From assembly GCA_030617085.1 (NCBI GenBank), contig JAUWWB010000028.1, forward strand, positions 1-9,352: a stretch of DNA of 9,352 nucleotides. Direction: 5' to 3'. The translations under genes were made by a program, and so were the position numbers. Below, piece by piece: positions 1-5,341 of this stretch. The notes beneath the pieces are model-generated. The model made no database searches, was not told the DNA's origin, and worked only from the letters and a program-made list of their open reading frames with translations. The stretch comes from Candidatus Omnitrophota bacterium. GTDB lineage: Bacteria > Omnitrophota > Gorgyraeia > Tantalellales > Tantalellaceae. Positions within the stretch are counted from its first letter, which is position 1, and each line of letters begins with the position of its first letter.

Positions 1-89
1 AAAAAAGGAGCATCAAGCCGCATGACAAAATGGTCTGGCGCGATCTCCCGGTTGGAAATGATCCGCGCCTTTATCACTTTTTTTTCCAT
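1..89 (-). CDS. pyrK: PyrK-like dihydroorotate dehydrogenase electron-transfer subunit, N-terminal part only
   Basis: Reading from the ATG at 89-87 gives 29 residues, beginning MEKKVIKARIISNREIAPD and ending MRLDAPF before the window edge. This matches the opening of PyrK and related ferredoxin-reductase-like proteins: a short beta strand, then the 'I.N..IAP..F.MRL.AP' pattern of the FAD-binding barrel. PyrK carries FAD and a 2Fe-2S cluster and passes electrons from the catalytic PyrD subunit to NAD. Those domains would lie beyond the window, so the cofactor motifs cannot be checked. Its place as the last visible gene of a pyrR-pyrB-pyrC run supports pyrK over another ferredoxin-reductase relative. 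The upstream ribosome-binding site is weak (AGAAG close to the ATG). An NADH- or ferredoxin-linked oxidoreductase subunit of another pathway is the main alternative. Confidence 0.75.
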   Translation of the reverse strand, partial: MEKKVIKARIISNREIAPDHFVMRLDAPF

Positions 90-120
90 ACTTCTAACCT
101 GGTTAGCTAGTTAACCTTTG

Positions 121-141
121 TTCGGGGCCAGAGGCCCCGAA
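121..141. repeat. Perfect 9-bp stem hairpin upstream of pyrK
   Basis: Bases 121-129 (TTCGGGGCC) pair exactly with 133-141 (GGCCCCGAA) around a 3-base loop. It lies between the Mut7-C stop and the pyrK start. No T-run follows on either strand, so it is not a classical intrinsic terminator. It could be an mRNA processing or stabilising hairpin, or a repeat remnant. The adjoining 101-116 stretch is a second, imperfect palindrome (GGTTAGCTAGTTAACC). Confidence 0.5.
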
Positions 142-164
142 CCCGGATCGCCCCCGCAGGCAAA

Positions 165-191
165 GGGCAGGCACAGGGGCCTGCCCCTACA
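165..191 (-). repeat. GTAG-headed REP-like hairpin, second family
   Basis: On the minus strand GTAG (190-187) is followed directly by an 8-bp stem: 165-172 GGGCAGGC pairs with 179-186 GCCTGCCC around a 6-base loop. A GTAG or GGAG head plus palindrome is the known signature of REP sequences handled by RAYT (REP-associated tyrosine) transposases. It sits six bases past the Mut7-C stop codon. The stem sequence differs from the CGCAGGCT family elsewhere in the window. Confidence 0.6.
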
Positions 192-196
192 TTTTT

Positions 197-682
197 CTAC
201 GAACTACAAAACCCTCTCTCCTCCAGCCACTTCCCCACCATGTCCCAGTGCGTTCCCTGCCAGAAGATCTTCTGGCACTGCGGGCATCGCTTGAAGACTT
301 CCTGTGTCTGGAACACGTACTCGGGGACCTTGTCCCTGACCTCTTCTTTTTCGATATCCTCCAAAAGGACATTGCATTCGACGCATCGGCGGAAAATGTC
401 CTCTTCGCTGAACTCCAGGGCGAGTTCCCGCGTGACCTGATCCACCTGCTCCTCTACATGATCGGACTCGATCCTCACCACGCGTATCCCTGTATATTTC
501 ATGAAAGCAGGGCTTCTTGTCAGGAGCACGCGATCCCCCTTGAGCGCCCGGATAACGAGATCGGAAACCTCCCTCTCCCCATGATATTCAGTATCGTACC
601 CCAGGATCCGCAGCCACTTGGCCAGCTTCCCCAGCTCCTGCGTTACTATGAACTTCACATCTTGCATACCCTTCCCCCACAT
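197..682 (-). CDS. Mut7-C (PIN-like) domain protein with C-terminal zinc ribbon, acidic residues altered
   Basis: The 161-residue product matches the Mut7-C/DUF82 family: a PIN-like N-terminal fold (residues 10-57, FIVTQELGKLAKWLRILGYD ... RVLLTRS) and a C-terminal zinc ribbon with Cys100, Cys103, Cys133 and Cys136, followed by the family-typical 'KIFWQGTHWDMV'. Family members are predicted RNases. As I remember the family, active forms carry Asp in the first strand ('FxxD.mLGkLArWLR') and in 'LLTRD'. Here these positions are Thr14 and Ser57, so the nuclease may be impaired or work differently. Three starts are possible: ATG 682, ATG 667 (with a GGGGGAAGG stretch just upstream), or GTG 658, which would give the usual 'MKFIV' beginning. 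It lies between pyrC and pyrK on the same strand, so it is probably co-transcribed with the pyr genes, but no pathway link is shown. Family assignment is firm; substrate is unknown. Confidence 0.82.
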   Translation of the reverse strand: MWGKGMQDVKFIVTQELGKLAKWLRILGYDTEYHGEREVSDLVIRALKGDRVLLTRSPAFMKYTGIRVVRIESDHVEEQVDQVTRELALEFSEEDIFRRCVECNVLLEDIEKEEVRDKVPEYVFQTQEVFKRCPQCQKIFWQGTHWDMVGKWLEERGFCSS

Positions 683-720
683 TGCCTAAACCCTTTTCCC
701 TTCTCCCTCTCACCCCCGCC

Positions 721-825
721 CTAACGATGCGGGGCTGGTGGTTCGACAAGCTCACCACCTTTGAACCATCCCGAGCGAAGTCGAGGGGAAAGCCCCGCCT
801 ATTCGGTGGGCTGGGTTCGCGTTAG
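721..825. repeat. Nested inverted repeat with a GGTTCGACAAGCTCACC core
   Basis: Outer arms CTAACG (721-726) and CGTTAG (820-825) enclose arms GCGGGGCT (729-736) and AGCCCCGC (791-798). Inside is a 6-bp stem GGTGGT/ACCACC (737-742 and 754-759), and TCGAC (743-747) can also pair with GTCGA (780-784). The core resembles palindromic repeats common in environmental genomes, which I recall rather than have checked. It could be a REP/MITE-like element or a composite of two. Confidence 0.5.
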
Positions 826-829
826 CCAA

Positions 830-951
830 GGTCCGCGTGGGAGCCGGCAGGCCGTCCCGCGCGCAGTTCCGATGCCGCTCAAATCGTCACCAGAATGAAA
901 TCGGCATCGGATGTTTGAGCACGGGACGGCCTGCCGGCTCCCACGCGGACC
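830..951. repeat. 122-base inverted repeat with perfect 30-base arms
   Basis: Bases 830-859 are the exact reverse complement of 922-951, with no mismatch in 30 bases (arm ends GGTCCGCGTGGG and CCCACGCGGACC). The 62-base centre holds two more complementary pairs in interleaved order: A (868-877, TCCGATGCCG), B (877-883, GCTCAAA), A' (902-911), B' (914-920). The size and long terminal inverted repeats suit a MITE-like or REP-derived element, but I see no target-site duplication. It lies in the presumed pyr transcript and would fold into a very stable RNA stem. Confidence 0.75.
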
Positions 952-988
952 GCCGTCAACCCCCCCATACCACCCGGCTTACTACGAA

Positions 989-2260
989 CTACGAACTAAC
1001 TACCCTCCCGCCCACGATCACATCCGTCACCGCCGCTTTCATCTTGTGCCCGATGAACGGGGAATTCGATGACTTTGACCTGATGCTGTCTCTCGTGTAC
1101 ATCCATTCCTTTTCCGGATCTATTATCACGATATCGGCGGGTGCGCCTTCTTTCAGCGTTCCCCTGCCGCACTTTAGTATCTCCGCGGGATTGACTGACA
1201 GCTTCCGGATAAGGCCGGGCCAGTCCAGGTGTCCACCGTCAATAAGATTCATGACCGAAAGCGAAAGCGCCGTTTCCAGGCCGATCATCCCGAAAGGAGC
1301 GTAGTCGAATTCCTTTTCCTTCTCGTTAACAAGATGAGGCGCGTGGTCCGTCGCGATGGCGTCGATTGTCCCGTCCTTAAGGCCTTTCTTGACGGCCTTC
1401 ACGTCTTCCGCGGAGCGCAACGGGGGATTTACCTTCATGTTTGTGTCAAATGTCTTCACATCTTCGTCGGTAAGCGAGAAATGGTGTGGCGTAACCTCCG
1501 CGGTCACCTTCACGCCCCTTTTCTTCGCCTGCCTCACCGCCTCCACGCTCGCCGCCGCGCTGAGGTGGGCGATATGGAGCCTCGCCCCGGCCAGCTCCGC
1601 CAGGCGGATGTCCCGTTCGACTATCGTGCTTTCCGCCTCGGCCGGTATCGGCGCCAGGCCCAGGACAGTGGACCAGTATCCTTCGTGCATGACGCCGCCC
1701 GAAACAAGGGCCTTGTCCTCACAGTGAGAGATCACGAGCATATCCACCATGGAAGCATACTCCATCGCCCTTCGCATGAGGACCGTATCCGCCACGGGAT
1801 CGCCGTCGTCCGTAACCGCCGGGCACCCCGCTTCCTTCAGCTCGGCCATCTCGGACATCTCGGCGCCTTTTCTCTTTTTCGTGATCGTCCCCACCGGCAG
1901 GAGATTGGCAAGCCTGACCTCGCGCGCCCTGTCAATAAGAAACCTCGCCGCGGAGGCGCTGTCGCAGGGAGGGTCGGTATTAGGCATGGCGCTGACTGTC
2001 GTAAACCCGCCTCTTACTGCCGCGCTTAAGGCCGTTTCAATGGTCTCGACGCCTTCCCGTCCGGGCTCCCGCAAATGCGTATGCATGTCCACAAGCCCCG
2101 GCGCCACTATCTTGCCCCCGGCATCGATCAACCTGGCCGCCTTTGCCTCTATCTGGCCGCCTATTTGAGCTACTTTTCCCTTTTCGATAAGAATATCGCC
2201 TTCGGCATCGATGTCCAGCGAGGGATCTATTATCCTACCGTTTCTTATTAGAATGCTCAT
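989..2260 (-). CDS. pyrC: Dihydroorotase, type I amidohydrolase
   Basis: The 423-residue enzyme interconverts N-carbamoyl-L-aspartate and L-dihydroorotate in the third step of UMP synthesis. It is an amidohydrolase TIM barrel of the long, bacterial type I class. The metal-binding set is complete: His60 and His62 (DMHTHLREPG), Asp151 (TDDGDPV), His179 (SHCED), His232 (HIAHLS) and catalytic Asp305 (ATDHAPH). 'MPNTDPP' (92-98) and 'NPPLR' (278-282) are also family-typical. It should therefore be active, unlike the pseudo-dihydroorotases that support some aspartate transcarbamoylases. The ATG at 2260 has a good ribosome-binding site (GGAG, 5-6 bases upstream). It is separated from pyrB by 374 bases of repeats, which is unusual for this gene pair. 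Confidence 0.96.
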   Translation of the reverse strand: MSILIRNGRIIDPSLDIDAEGDILIEKGKVAQIGGQIEAKAARLIDAGGKIVAPGLVDMHTHLREPGREGVETIETALSAAVRGGFTTVSAMPNTDPPCDSASAARFLIDRAREVRLANLLPVGTITKKRKGAEMSEMAELKEAGCPAVTDDGDPVADTVLMRRAMEYASMVDMLVISHCEDKALVSGGVMHEGYWSTVLGLAPIPAEAESTIVERDIRLAELAGARLHIAHLSAAASVEAVRQAKKRGVKVTAEVTPHHFSLTDEDVKTFDTNMKVNPPLRSAEDVKAVKKGLKDGTIDAIATDHAPHLVNEKEKEFDYAPFGMIGLETALSLSVMNLIDGGHLDWPGLIRKLSVNPAEILKCGRGTLKEGAPADIVIIDPEKEWMYTRDSIRSKSSNSPFIGHKMKAAVTDVIVGGRVVSS

Positions 2261-2343
2261 ATTTGCTCCACTTTCTATGTTTTTTCGCCTATTTTCCTTA
2301 AAATTGGTAATCCTTTAGCCTACAAAAGAAGTCCCCTCTCAAA

Positions 2344-2517
2344 TGTAGCCGCAGGCTTTAGCCTGCGAGAGTCAGCGATACATCCACCAGAAAACAAAAA
2401 TCCCAATACGCAAACGGCTTAACTAAGACATCTGCTCTGTCCCACTAGAGGCGGGCAGGTCGGAGATGTCCGGTCTTTCCCGCCTTCGGCGGGCGCAGGC
2501 TAAAGCCTGCGGCTACA
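2344..2517. mobile_element. REP-bounded inverted-repeat element, copy 1 (BIME/MITE-like)
   Basis: Two copies of a GTAG-headed palindrome face each other. The left has GTAG 2345-2348 then hairpin CGCAGGCTTTAGCCTGCG (2350-2367). The right is the reverse complement, with hairpin 2494-2511 and CTAC 2513-2516. The right half of the interior contains a CCCGCC-TTC-GGCGGG hairpin (2479-2493) and a GGCAGGTCGGAGATGTCCGG stretch that recur, with changes, in the element at 6483-6597. Paired REPs with GTAG heads pointing outward are typical of BIMEs mobilised in trans by RAYT transposases. No transposase is encoded here. Confidence 0.7.
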
Positions 2518-2564
2518 TTTCTGGAAAGTCTCATCCTTTGCGGCGCGCGCCAATGGCTTACCAA

Positions 2565-2597
2565 TGGCTTGGTCAACTTCCCTGAGCTAAACTCTTA
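2565..2597 (-). repeat. 33-base dispersed repeat, copy 1
   Basis: Read on the minus strand, this stretch (TAAGAGTTTAGCTCAGGGAA, then GTTGACCAAGCCA) matches 6420-6452 on the plus strand at 30 of 33 positions. It lies 47 bases outside the right end of the 2344-2517 element. Such a match between two spots 3.8 kb apart is far beyond chance and marks a repeat unit associated with the REP elements. Confidence 0.75.
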
Positions 2598-2634
2598 CTA
2601 AAATTGTCCCTTTTTTGGGTCTTTTTTGAACATT

Positions 2635-3597
2635 TTACTCCACTTCGGTCGTCCTTACCTGATTCAACAGGAACAGGACCGCCATCCTCACCGCAACCCC
2701 GTTCGTGACCTGGTCAAGTATGACTGAGTATTCGCCGTCAGCGACATCCTGGCTGAGCTCGACGCCCCTGTTGATCGGTCCCGGATGCATGATAACGACT
2801 TCTTTCTTCGCGTATTTCCGCAGAAGTTCCGCGGTTATCCCGAAACACCTGACATACTCCCGGATGCTGGGAAAGAAGGCTCTTTTCTGCCTTTCGCGCT
2901 GTATCCTGAGGACGTTGAGCACATCCGCGCCTTTGACCGCCTCAGTAATGTCGTAGGTAACCTTAACCCCCATCTTCTCTATCCCGGCGGGCATCAAGGT
3001 CTTCGGGCCGCAGACGGTGACTTTCGCCCCGAGCTTCGTCAACGCCCAAATGTTGCTCCGCGCGACCCTCGAATGGGCGATGTCCCCGATTATGCTCACG
3101 TTCAGCCCTTCTATCCTGCCGAGCTTTTCCTTTATGGTGTACACGTCAAGCAACGCCTGCGTCGGATGTTCGTGGGGACCGTCACCGGCATTGACTATGG
3201 ACGTCTTGATGAACCGGGAAAGAAAATGCGGCGCTCCGGGACACGAGTGCCGCATGACTATCATGTCTATATTCATCGCTTCGATATTTCTGGCAGTATC
3301 CTTCAGGGTCTCGCCCTTTACGAAGCTGGACGAGGAAGCAGTGACGTTTAGCGTGTCGGCGCTGAGCCTTTTGGCCGCAAGCTCAAAAGAAGAACGAGTC
3401 CTGGTCGACGGTTCGCAGAAGAGGTTCACGATCGTCCTTCCCCTGAGCGCCGGAACCTTCGGTATGGGCCTTCCCAGGACTTCCTTAAACCCGGAGACCC
3501 CGTCCAGTATAAGCCGTATCTCTTCCGCGGAAAGCTCCTCTATCCCGAGAAGATGTTTCCTTGTCCATTTCAGTTCGCTTTTTTTATTCATGGTCAC
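2635..3597 (-). CDS. pyrB: Aspartate carbamoyltransferase catalytic subunit
   Basis: The 320-residue protein transfers a carbamoyl group from carbamoyl phosphate to aspartate, the committed step of pyrimidine synthesis. Key sites are present: Ser64-Thr65-Arg66-Thr67-Arg68 (carbamoyl phosphate), Lys94 in the SSSFVKGE loop, His144-Pro-Thr-Gln147, 'LRIQRER' (230-236) for aspartate and 'HPGPINRG' (271-278). The second domain begins around 'GDIAHSRVARS' (171-181). No pyrI regulatory subunit is visible in the window, in keeping with control through PyrR. The GTG at 3597 overlaps the pyrR stop by 4 bases (GTGA). The ATG two codons later (3591) is an equally good start and lies just past that stop. 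Either way, translation is probably coupled to pyrR. Confidence 0.97.
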   Translation of the reverse strand: MTMNKKSELKWTRKHLLGIEELSAEEIRLILDGVSGFKEVLGRPIPKVPALRGRTIVNLFCEPSTRTRSSFELAAKRLSADTLNVTASSSSFVKGETLKDTARNIEAMNIDMIVMRHSCPGAPHFLSRFIKTSIVNAGDGPHEHPTQALLDVYTIKEKLGRIEGLNVSIIGDIAHSRVARSNIWALTKLGAKVTVCGPKTLMPAGIEKMGVKVTYDITEAVKGADVLNVLRIQRERQKRAFFPSIREYVRCFGITAELLRKYAKKEVVIMHPGPINRGVELSQDVADGEYSVILDQVTNGVAVRMAVLFLLNQVRTTEVE

Positions 3598-4148
3598 GAT
3601 CCCGCTTTTTCTTCTAAAAGGACCACTTCTTCCTCTTCATCCATCTCCTTGAGCCTCACCTCGACGCTCTCGTTCATGGACGTGGGTATGTTCTTGCCGA
3701 CGAAATCCGGCCTTATGGGAAGCTCCCTGTGCCCGCGGTCAACGAGGACGGCCAGCTGTATGCAGGCGGGCCTTCCGAAATCGATCAGCTCATCCAGGGC
3801 GCACCTCACCGTCCTTCCGGTGAAAAGCACGTCATCCACGAGTATGATCTTCTTTTTGTTTATATCGAAATCTATCTCCGTCGAATGCACCACCGGCTGC
3901 TCCGCGACCTCGGTAAGATCATCCCTGTACATGGTAATATCCATCGCTCCCACCGGGACATCCTTCCCTTCGATCTCTTTAATGTTCCCGGCTATCCTCT
4001 CCGCCAGATACGCCCCCCGGGTCCGTATGCCGATAACGACCAGATCCTCAACCCCCTGGTTCTTCTCCAAGATCTCATGAGCGATCCGCTGCAAAGTCCG
4101 TTTTATCCCCCCCGCATCCAACACCGTAGCCTTAACCCTAAGGTTCAT
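3594..4148 (-). CDS. pyrR: PyrR bifunctional pyr operon attenuation regulator / uracil phosphoribosyltransferase
   Basis: This 184-residue phosphoribosyltransferase-fold protein binds pyr leader RNA when UMP is high and promotes termination. Family members often also have uracil phosphoribosyltransferase activity. The PRPP-binding loop is clear (IILVDDVLFTGRT, 101-113), as are 'IGIRTRGAYLA' (39-49) and 'DITMYRDDL' (70-78), both PyrR-typical. An acidic C-terminal tail (EMDEEEEVVLLEE) is slightly longer than I would expect. The ATG at 4148 has a strong ribosome-binding site (AAGGAG). A promoter, PyrR-binding stem-loop and terminator lie upstream, so the gene very likely controls its own operon. 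Confidence 0.96.
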   Translation of the reverse strand: MNLRVKATVLDAGGIKRTLQRIAHEILEKNQGVEDLVVIGIRTRGAYLAERIAGNIKEIEGKDVPVGAMDITMYRDDLTEVAEQPVVHSTEIDFDINKKKIILVDDVLFTGRTVRCALDELIDFGRPACIQLAVLVDRGHRELPIRPDFVGKNIPTSMNESVEVRLKEMDEEEEVVLLEEKAGS

Positions 4149-4187
4149 CTCCGCTCCTTTTGCATTTGCGTTTTTCCGTGAAGCTTC

Positions 4188-4232
4188 GGGGTCAGACCCC
4201 TATTAATTTCAAAATATTAGGGGTCTGACCCC
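4188..4232. repeat. Nested palindrome (GGGGTCAGACCCC arms) in the pyr leader
   Basis: Arms 4188-4202 (GGGGTCAGACCCCTA) and 4218-4232 are exact reverse complements around a 15-base AT-rich centre. Each arm is itself a palindrome (GGGGTC-A-GACCCC). I recall very similar sequences as dispersed repeats in environmental genomes. It lies between the attenuator and pyrR, 40 bases before the start codon. Confidence 0.7.
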
Positions 4233-4257
4233 TTCGCCGCGAAAGTCCCGCACCCGA

Positions 4258-4299
4258 ATCTGCGACCATCCGCGTTAGATCTGCGATAATCCGCGTATA
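4258..4299. repeat. Two 21-base tandem repeats built from ATCTGCG/ATCCGCG
   Basis: The unit ATCTGCG-3 bases-ATCCGCG-4 bases occurs twice (4258-4278 and 4279-4299), placing a seven-base ATCYGCG motif at 4258, 4268, 4279 and 4289, about one helical turn apart. It lies in the transcribed leader downstream of the attenuator. It may be a dispersed repeat or a protein-binding array; I cannot tell. Confidence 0.5.
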
Positions 4300-4334
4300 C
4301 AAAAAAAGCCTCCCCGTCAATTGACGAGCAGGCT
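4300..4334 (-). terminator. Intrinsic terminator of the pyr attenuator
   Basis: On the minus strand AGCCT (4334-4330) pairs with AGGCT (4311-4307). An inner CGTC/GACG stem makes a hairpin with one mismatch, followed directly by seven Ts (4307-4301). It lies downstream of the PyrR-binding hairpin and upstream of pyrR, as expected for PyrR-controlled attenuation. It would also stop transcripts reading through from parAB. A competing antiterminator could not be resolved with confidence. Confidence 0.85.
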
Positions 4335-4367
4335 AATAAATTTTAATCCTCGCTTAATCACTTCCGC

Positions 4368-4397
4368 TCCTTTTCGGCCTCACCGGACCGATTTAAA
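4368..4397 (-). promoter_or_regulatory. PyrR-binding stem-loop in the pyr leader
   Basis: The minus-strand leader reads TCGGTCCGGTGAGGCCGAAA followed by AGGA. This matches the conserved PyrR-binding element, whose core as I know it is GUCC-N-G-N-GAGGCY followed by a purine-rich AAGGA. The stem CGGTC (4390-4386) pairs with GGCCG (4379-4375), closing a CGGTGA loop. It starts about ten bases after the predicted transcription start and about 30 bases before the terminator. PyrR bound with UMP should favour the downstream terminator. Confidence 0.85.
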
Positions 4398-4414
4398 AGA
4401 CTCTGTTACAATAT

Positions 4415-4443
4415 ATTTTACTACTCCCGGCACATAAAGTCAA
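4415..4443 (-). promoter_or_regulatory. Sigma70-type promoter of the pyr operon
   Basis: On the minus strand TTGACT (4443-4438) is followed by exactly 17 bases and TAAAAT (4420-4415). That is one mismatch from consensus in each hexamer, with the ideal spacing. The predicted start is near 4408, which puts the PyrR-binding hairpin at the very beginning of the RNA. Confidence 0.75.
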
Positions 4444-4469
4444 ACAAAATCGTCGCCTGGCAGCGGTAT

Positions 4470-4493
4470 CGCAGGCTAAAGCCTGCGGCTACA
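4470..4493 (-). repeat. Solitary GTAG-headed REP palindrome after parB
   Basis: Hairpin 4470-4487 (CGCAGGCTAAAGCCTGCG) followed by CTAC at 4489-4492, so GTAG heads it on the minus strand. The sequence is identical to the REP ends of the elements at 2344-2517 and 6483-6597. It begins five bases after the parB stop codon and has no partner copy nearby. It may also protect the 3' end of the parAB message. Confidence 0.75.
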
Positions 4494-4498
4494 TTTTG

Positions 4499-5341
4499 TT
4501 ACGCTTCCGGGAGTATGATGCCCAGGAGCCTCTGGAGATCCTGGTTGGAGAAGTACTGGATCTCTATGCGGCCTCTTTTTTTGCCCTGGTGGATGTTGAC
4601 CTTTGTGCCTAATTTGTGGCGGAGGTCTTCTTCGATCCTGAGTATTTCGGGGTCTTTCGATTTACCGCGAACCTTTTTTTGCGGGTCGAAGAGCTTTCGC
4701 GCGATCTGTTCCGTTTCCCTTACGGAAAGTCCCTTTTTCACTACCGTATCGGCGGCTTTTTGTCTTTTGTTTTCGCTTGTGATGGAAAGAAGGGCTTTGG
4801 CGTGGCCGGCGGAGATATTGCCGTCTACGACAAACGCGCGGATCTTTTCCGAAAGGGCCAGGAGGCGCAGGCTGTTGGAGATGGTCGTCTTGTCTTTTCC
4901 CATCATCTTTCCAACTTTGTCCAGGGTATATTCGAACCTGTCGATCAGTTCCCTGTAAGCGTTCGCTTCCTCAATAGGGTTGAGTTCCTCACGCTGGACA
5001 TTCTCGATTATCGATATTTCCAGGCTGTTGGCATCGTTGATGTCGCTCCGCACGATGGCGGGGACTTCTCCAAGGTTCAACTCCTGAGCGGCACGCCACC
5101 TGCGCTCACCGGCGACGATCTCGTATTTGTTTCCCCTGGGCCTGACCAGTATCGGCTGGATGACTCCCTGTTCCTGTATGGAGCTGACGAGTTCTTCCAT
5201 TTTTTCCTCGTCAAACCGCTTCCTGGGCTGAAAGGGGTTGGGGGCCATGTCCGAGAGCTTGATCTTGACAACCTTTTCTTTGCTTTTACTCGCATCTTCG
5301 GGAATGAGAGCTTCCAGCCCCTTACCCAGTCTCTTGGCCAT
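4499..5341 (-). CDS. parB: ParB/Spo0J chromosome-partitioning protein (CTPase clamp, parS-binding)
   Basis: The 280-residue protein loads on parS and spreads as a CTP-dependent clamp, working with ParA to segregate the origin. The N-terminal tail (MAKRLGKGLEALIP) is the usual ParA-contacting segment. The CTP-binding boxes are intact: GERRWRAA (78-85) and ENVQREELNP (113-122). A helix-turn-helix DNA reader follows (about 139-163, TLDKVGKMMGKDKTTISNSL), then a C-terminal dimerisation region. Length is normal for chromosomal ParB. The ATG at 5341 has a strong ribosome-binding site (GGAGGA) and overlaps parA by 20 bases. Two parS-like sites lie upstream, so this ParB probably acts there. Confidence 0.97.
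   Translation of the reverse strand: MAKRLGKGLEALIPEDASKSKEKVVKIKLSDMAPNPFQPRKRFDEEKMEELVSSIQEQGVIQPILVRPRGNKYEIVAGERRWRAAQELNLGEVPAIVRSDINDANSLEISIIENVQREELNPIEEANAYRELIDRFEYTLDKVGKMMGKDKTTISNSLRLLALSEKIRAFVVDGNISAGHAKALLSITSENKRQKAADTVVKKGLSVRETEQIARKLFDPQKKVRGKSKDPEILRIEEDLRHKLGTKVNIHQGKKRGRIEIQYFSNQDLQRLLGIILPEA

Larger units (their letters stand above)
683..988. other. Non-coding interval between pyrC and the Mut7-C gene, filled with repeats
   Basis: No convincing gene is present on either strand. Most of the 306 bases are two adjacent inverted-repeat structures (721-825 and 830-951), listed separately. The pyr transcript would have to cross both. No terminator with a T-run is visible, so read-through to the Mut7-C gene and pyrK is plausible. 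Confidence 0.7.
2261..2634. other. Non-coding, repeat-filled interval between pyrB and pyrC
   Basis: No gene is supported in these 374 bases. They hold a REP-bounded element (2344-2517), an 11-base tandem duplication (CCAATGGCTT at 2550-2560 and 2561-2571) and one copy of a 33-base repeat (2565-2597). Just after the pyrB stop there are A-runs around GACCC/GGGAC but no stable terminator hairpin. Confidence 0.7.
4149..4498. other. pyr operon leader and parB-pyrR intergenic region
   Basis: These 350 bases hold no gene. From the parB side they contain a solitary REP palindrome, a promoter, a PyrR-binding hairpin, an intrinsic terminator, a 21-base tandem repeat and a nested palindrome, and end with the pyrR ribosome-binding site. 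From the predicted start near 4408 the leader would be about 260 bases long. The repeats between terminator and pyrR account for much of that length. Confidence 0.7.

Noticed and set aside
121..141. Intrinsic terminator before pyrK
   Set aside because: The hairpin is perfect but lacks a T-run on both strands.
248..724. 158-codon plus-strand frame antisense to the Mut7-C gene
   Set aside because: The minus-strand product has clear family motifs and cysteine pairs; the plus-strand frame has none.
737..759. tRNA-like GGTTCGA segment
   Set aside because: No acceptor or anticodon stems can be drawn around it; it belongs to an inverted repeat.
837..1304. 155-codon open frame on the plus strand
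   Set aside because: It begins in the 30-base inverted repeat and continues antisense to pyrC, so it is a shadow frame.
2344..2517. CRISPR-like repeats (recurring CGCAGGCTTTAGCCTGCG)
   Set aside because: Copies are in inverted orientation, dispersed over several kb and without regular spacers or cas genes. They fit REP elements.
4300..4334. Terminator of parAB only
   Set aside because: A good promoter and PyrR-binding hairpin lie between parB and this terminator, so its main role is more likely pyr attenuation, although it would also stop parAB read-through.
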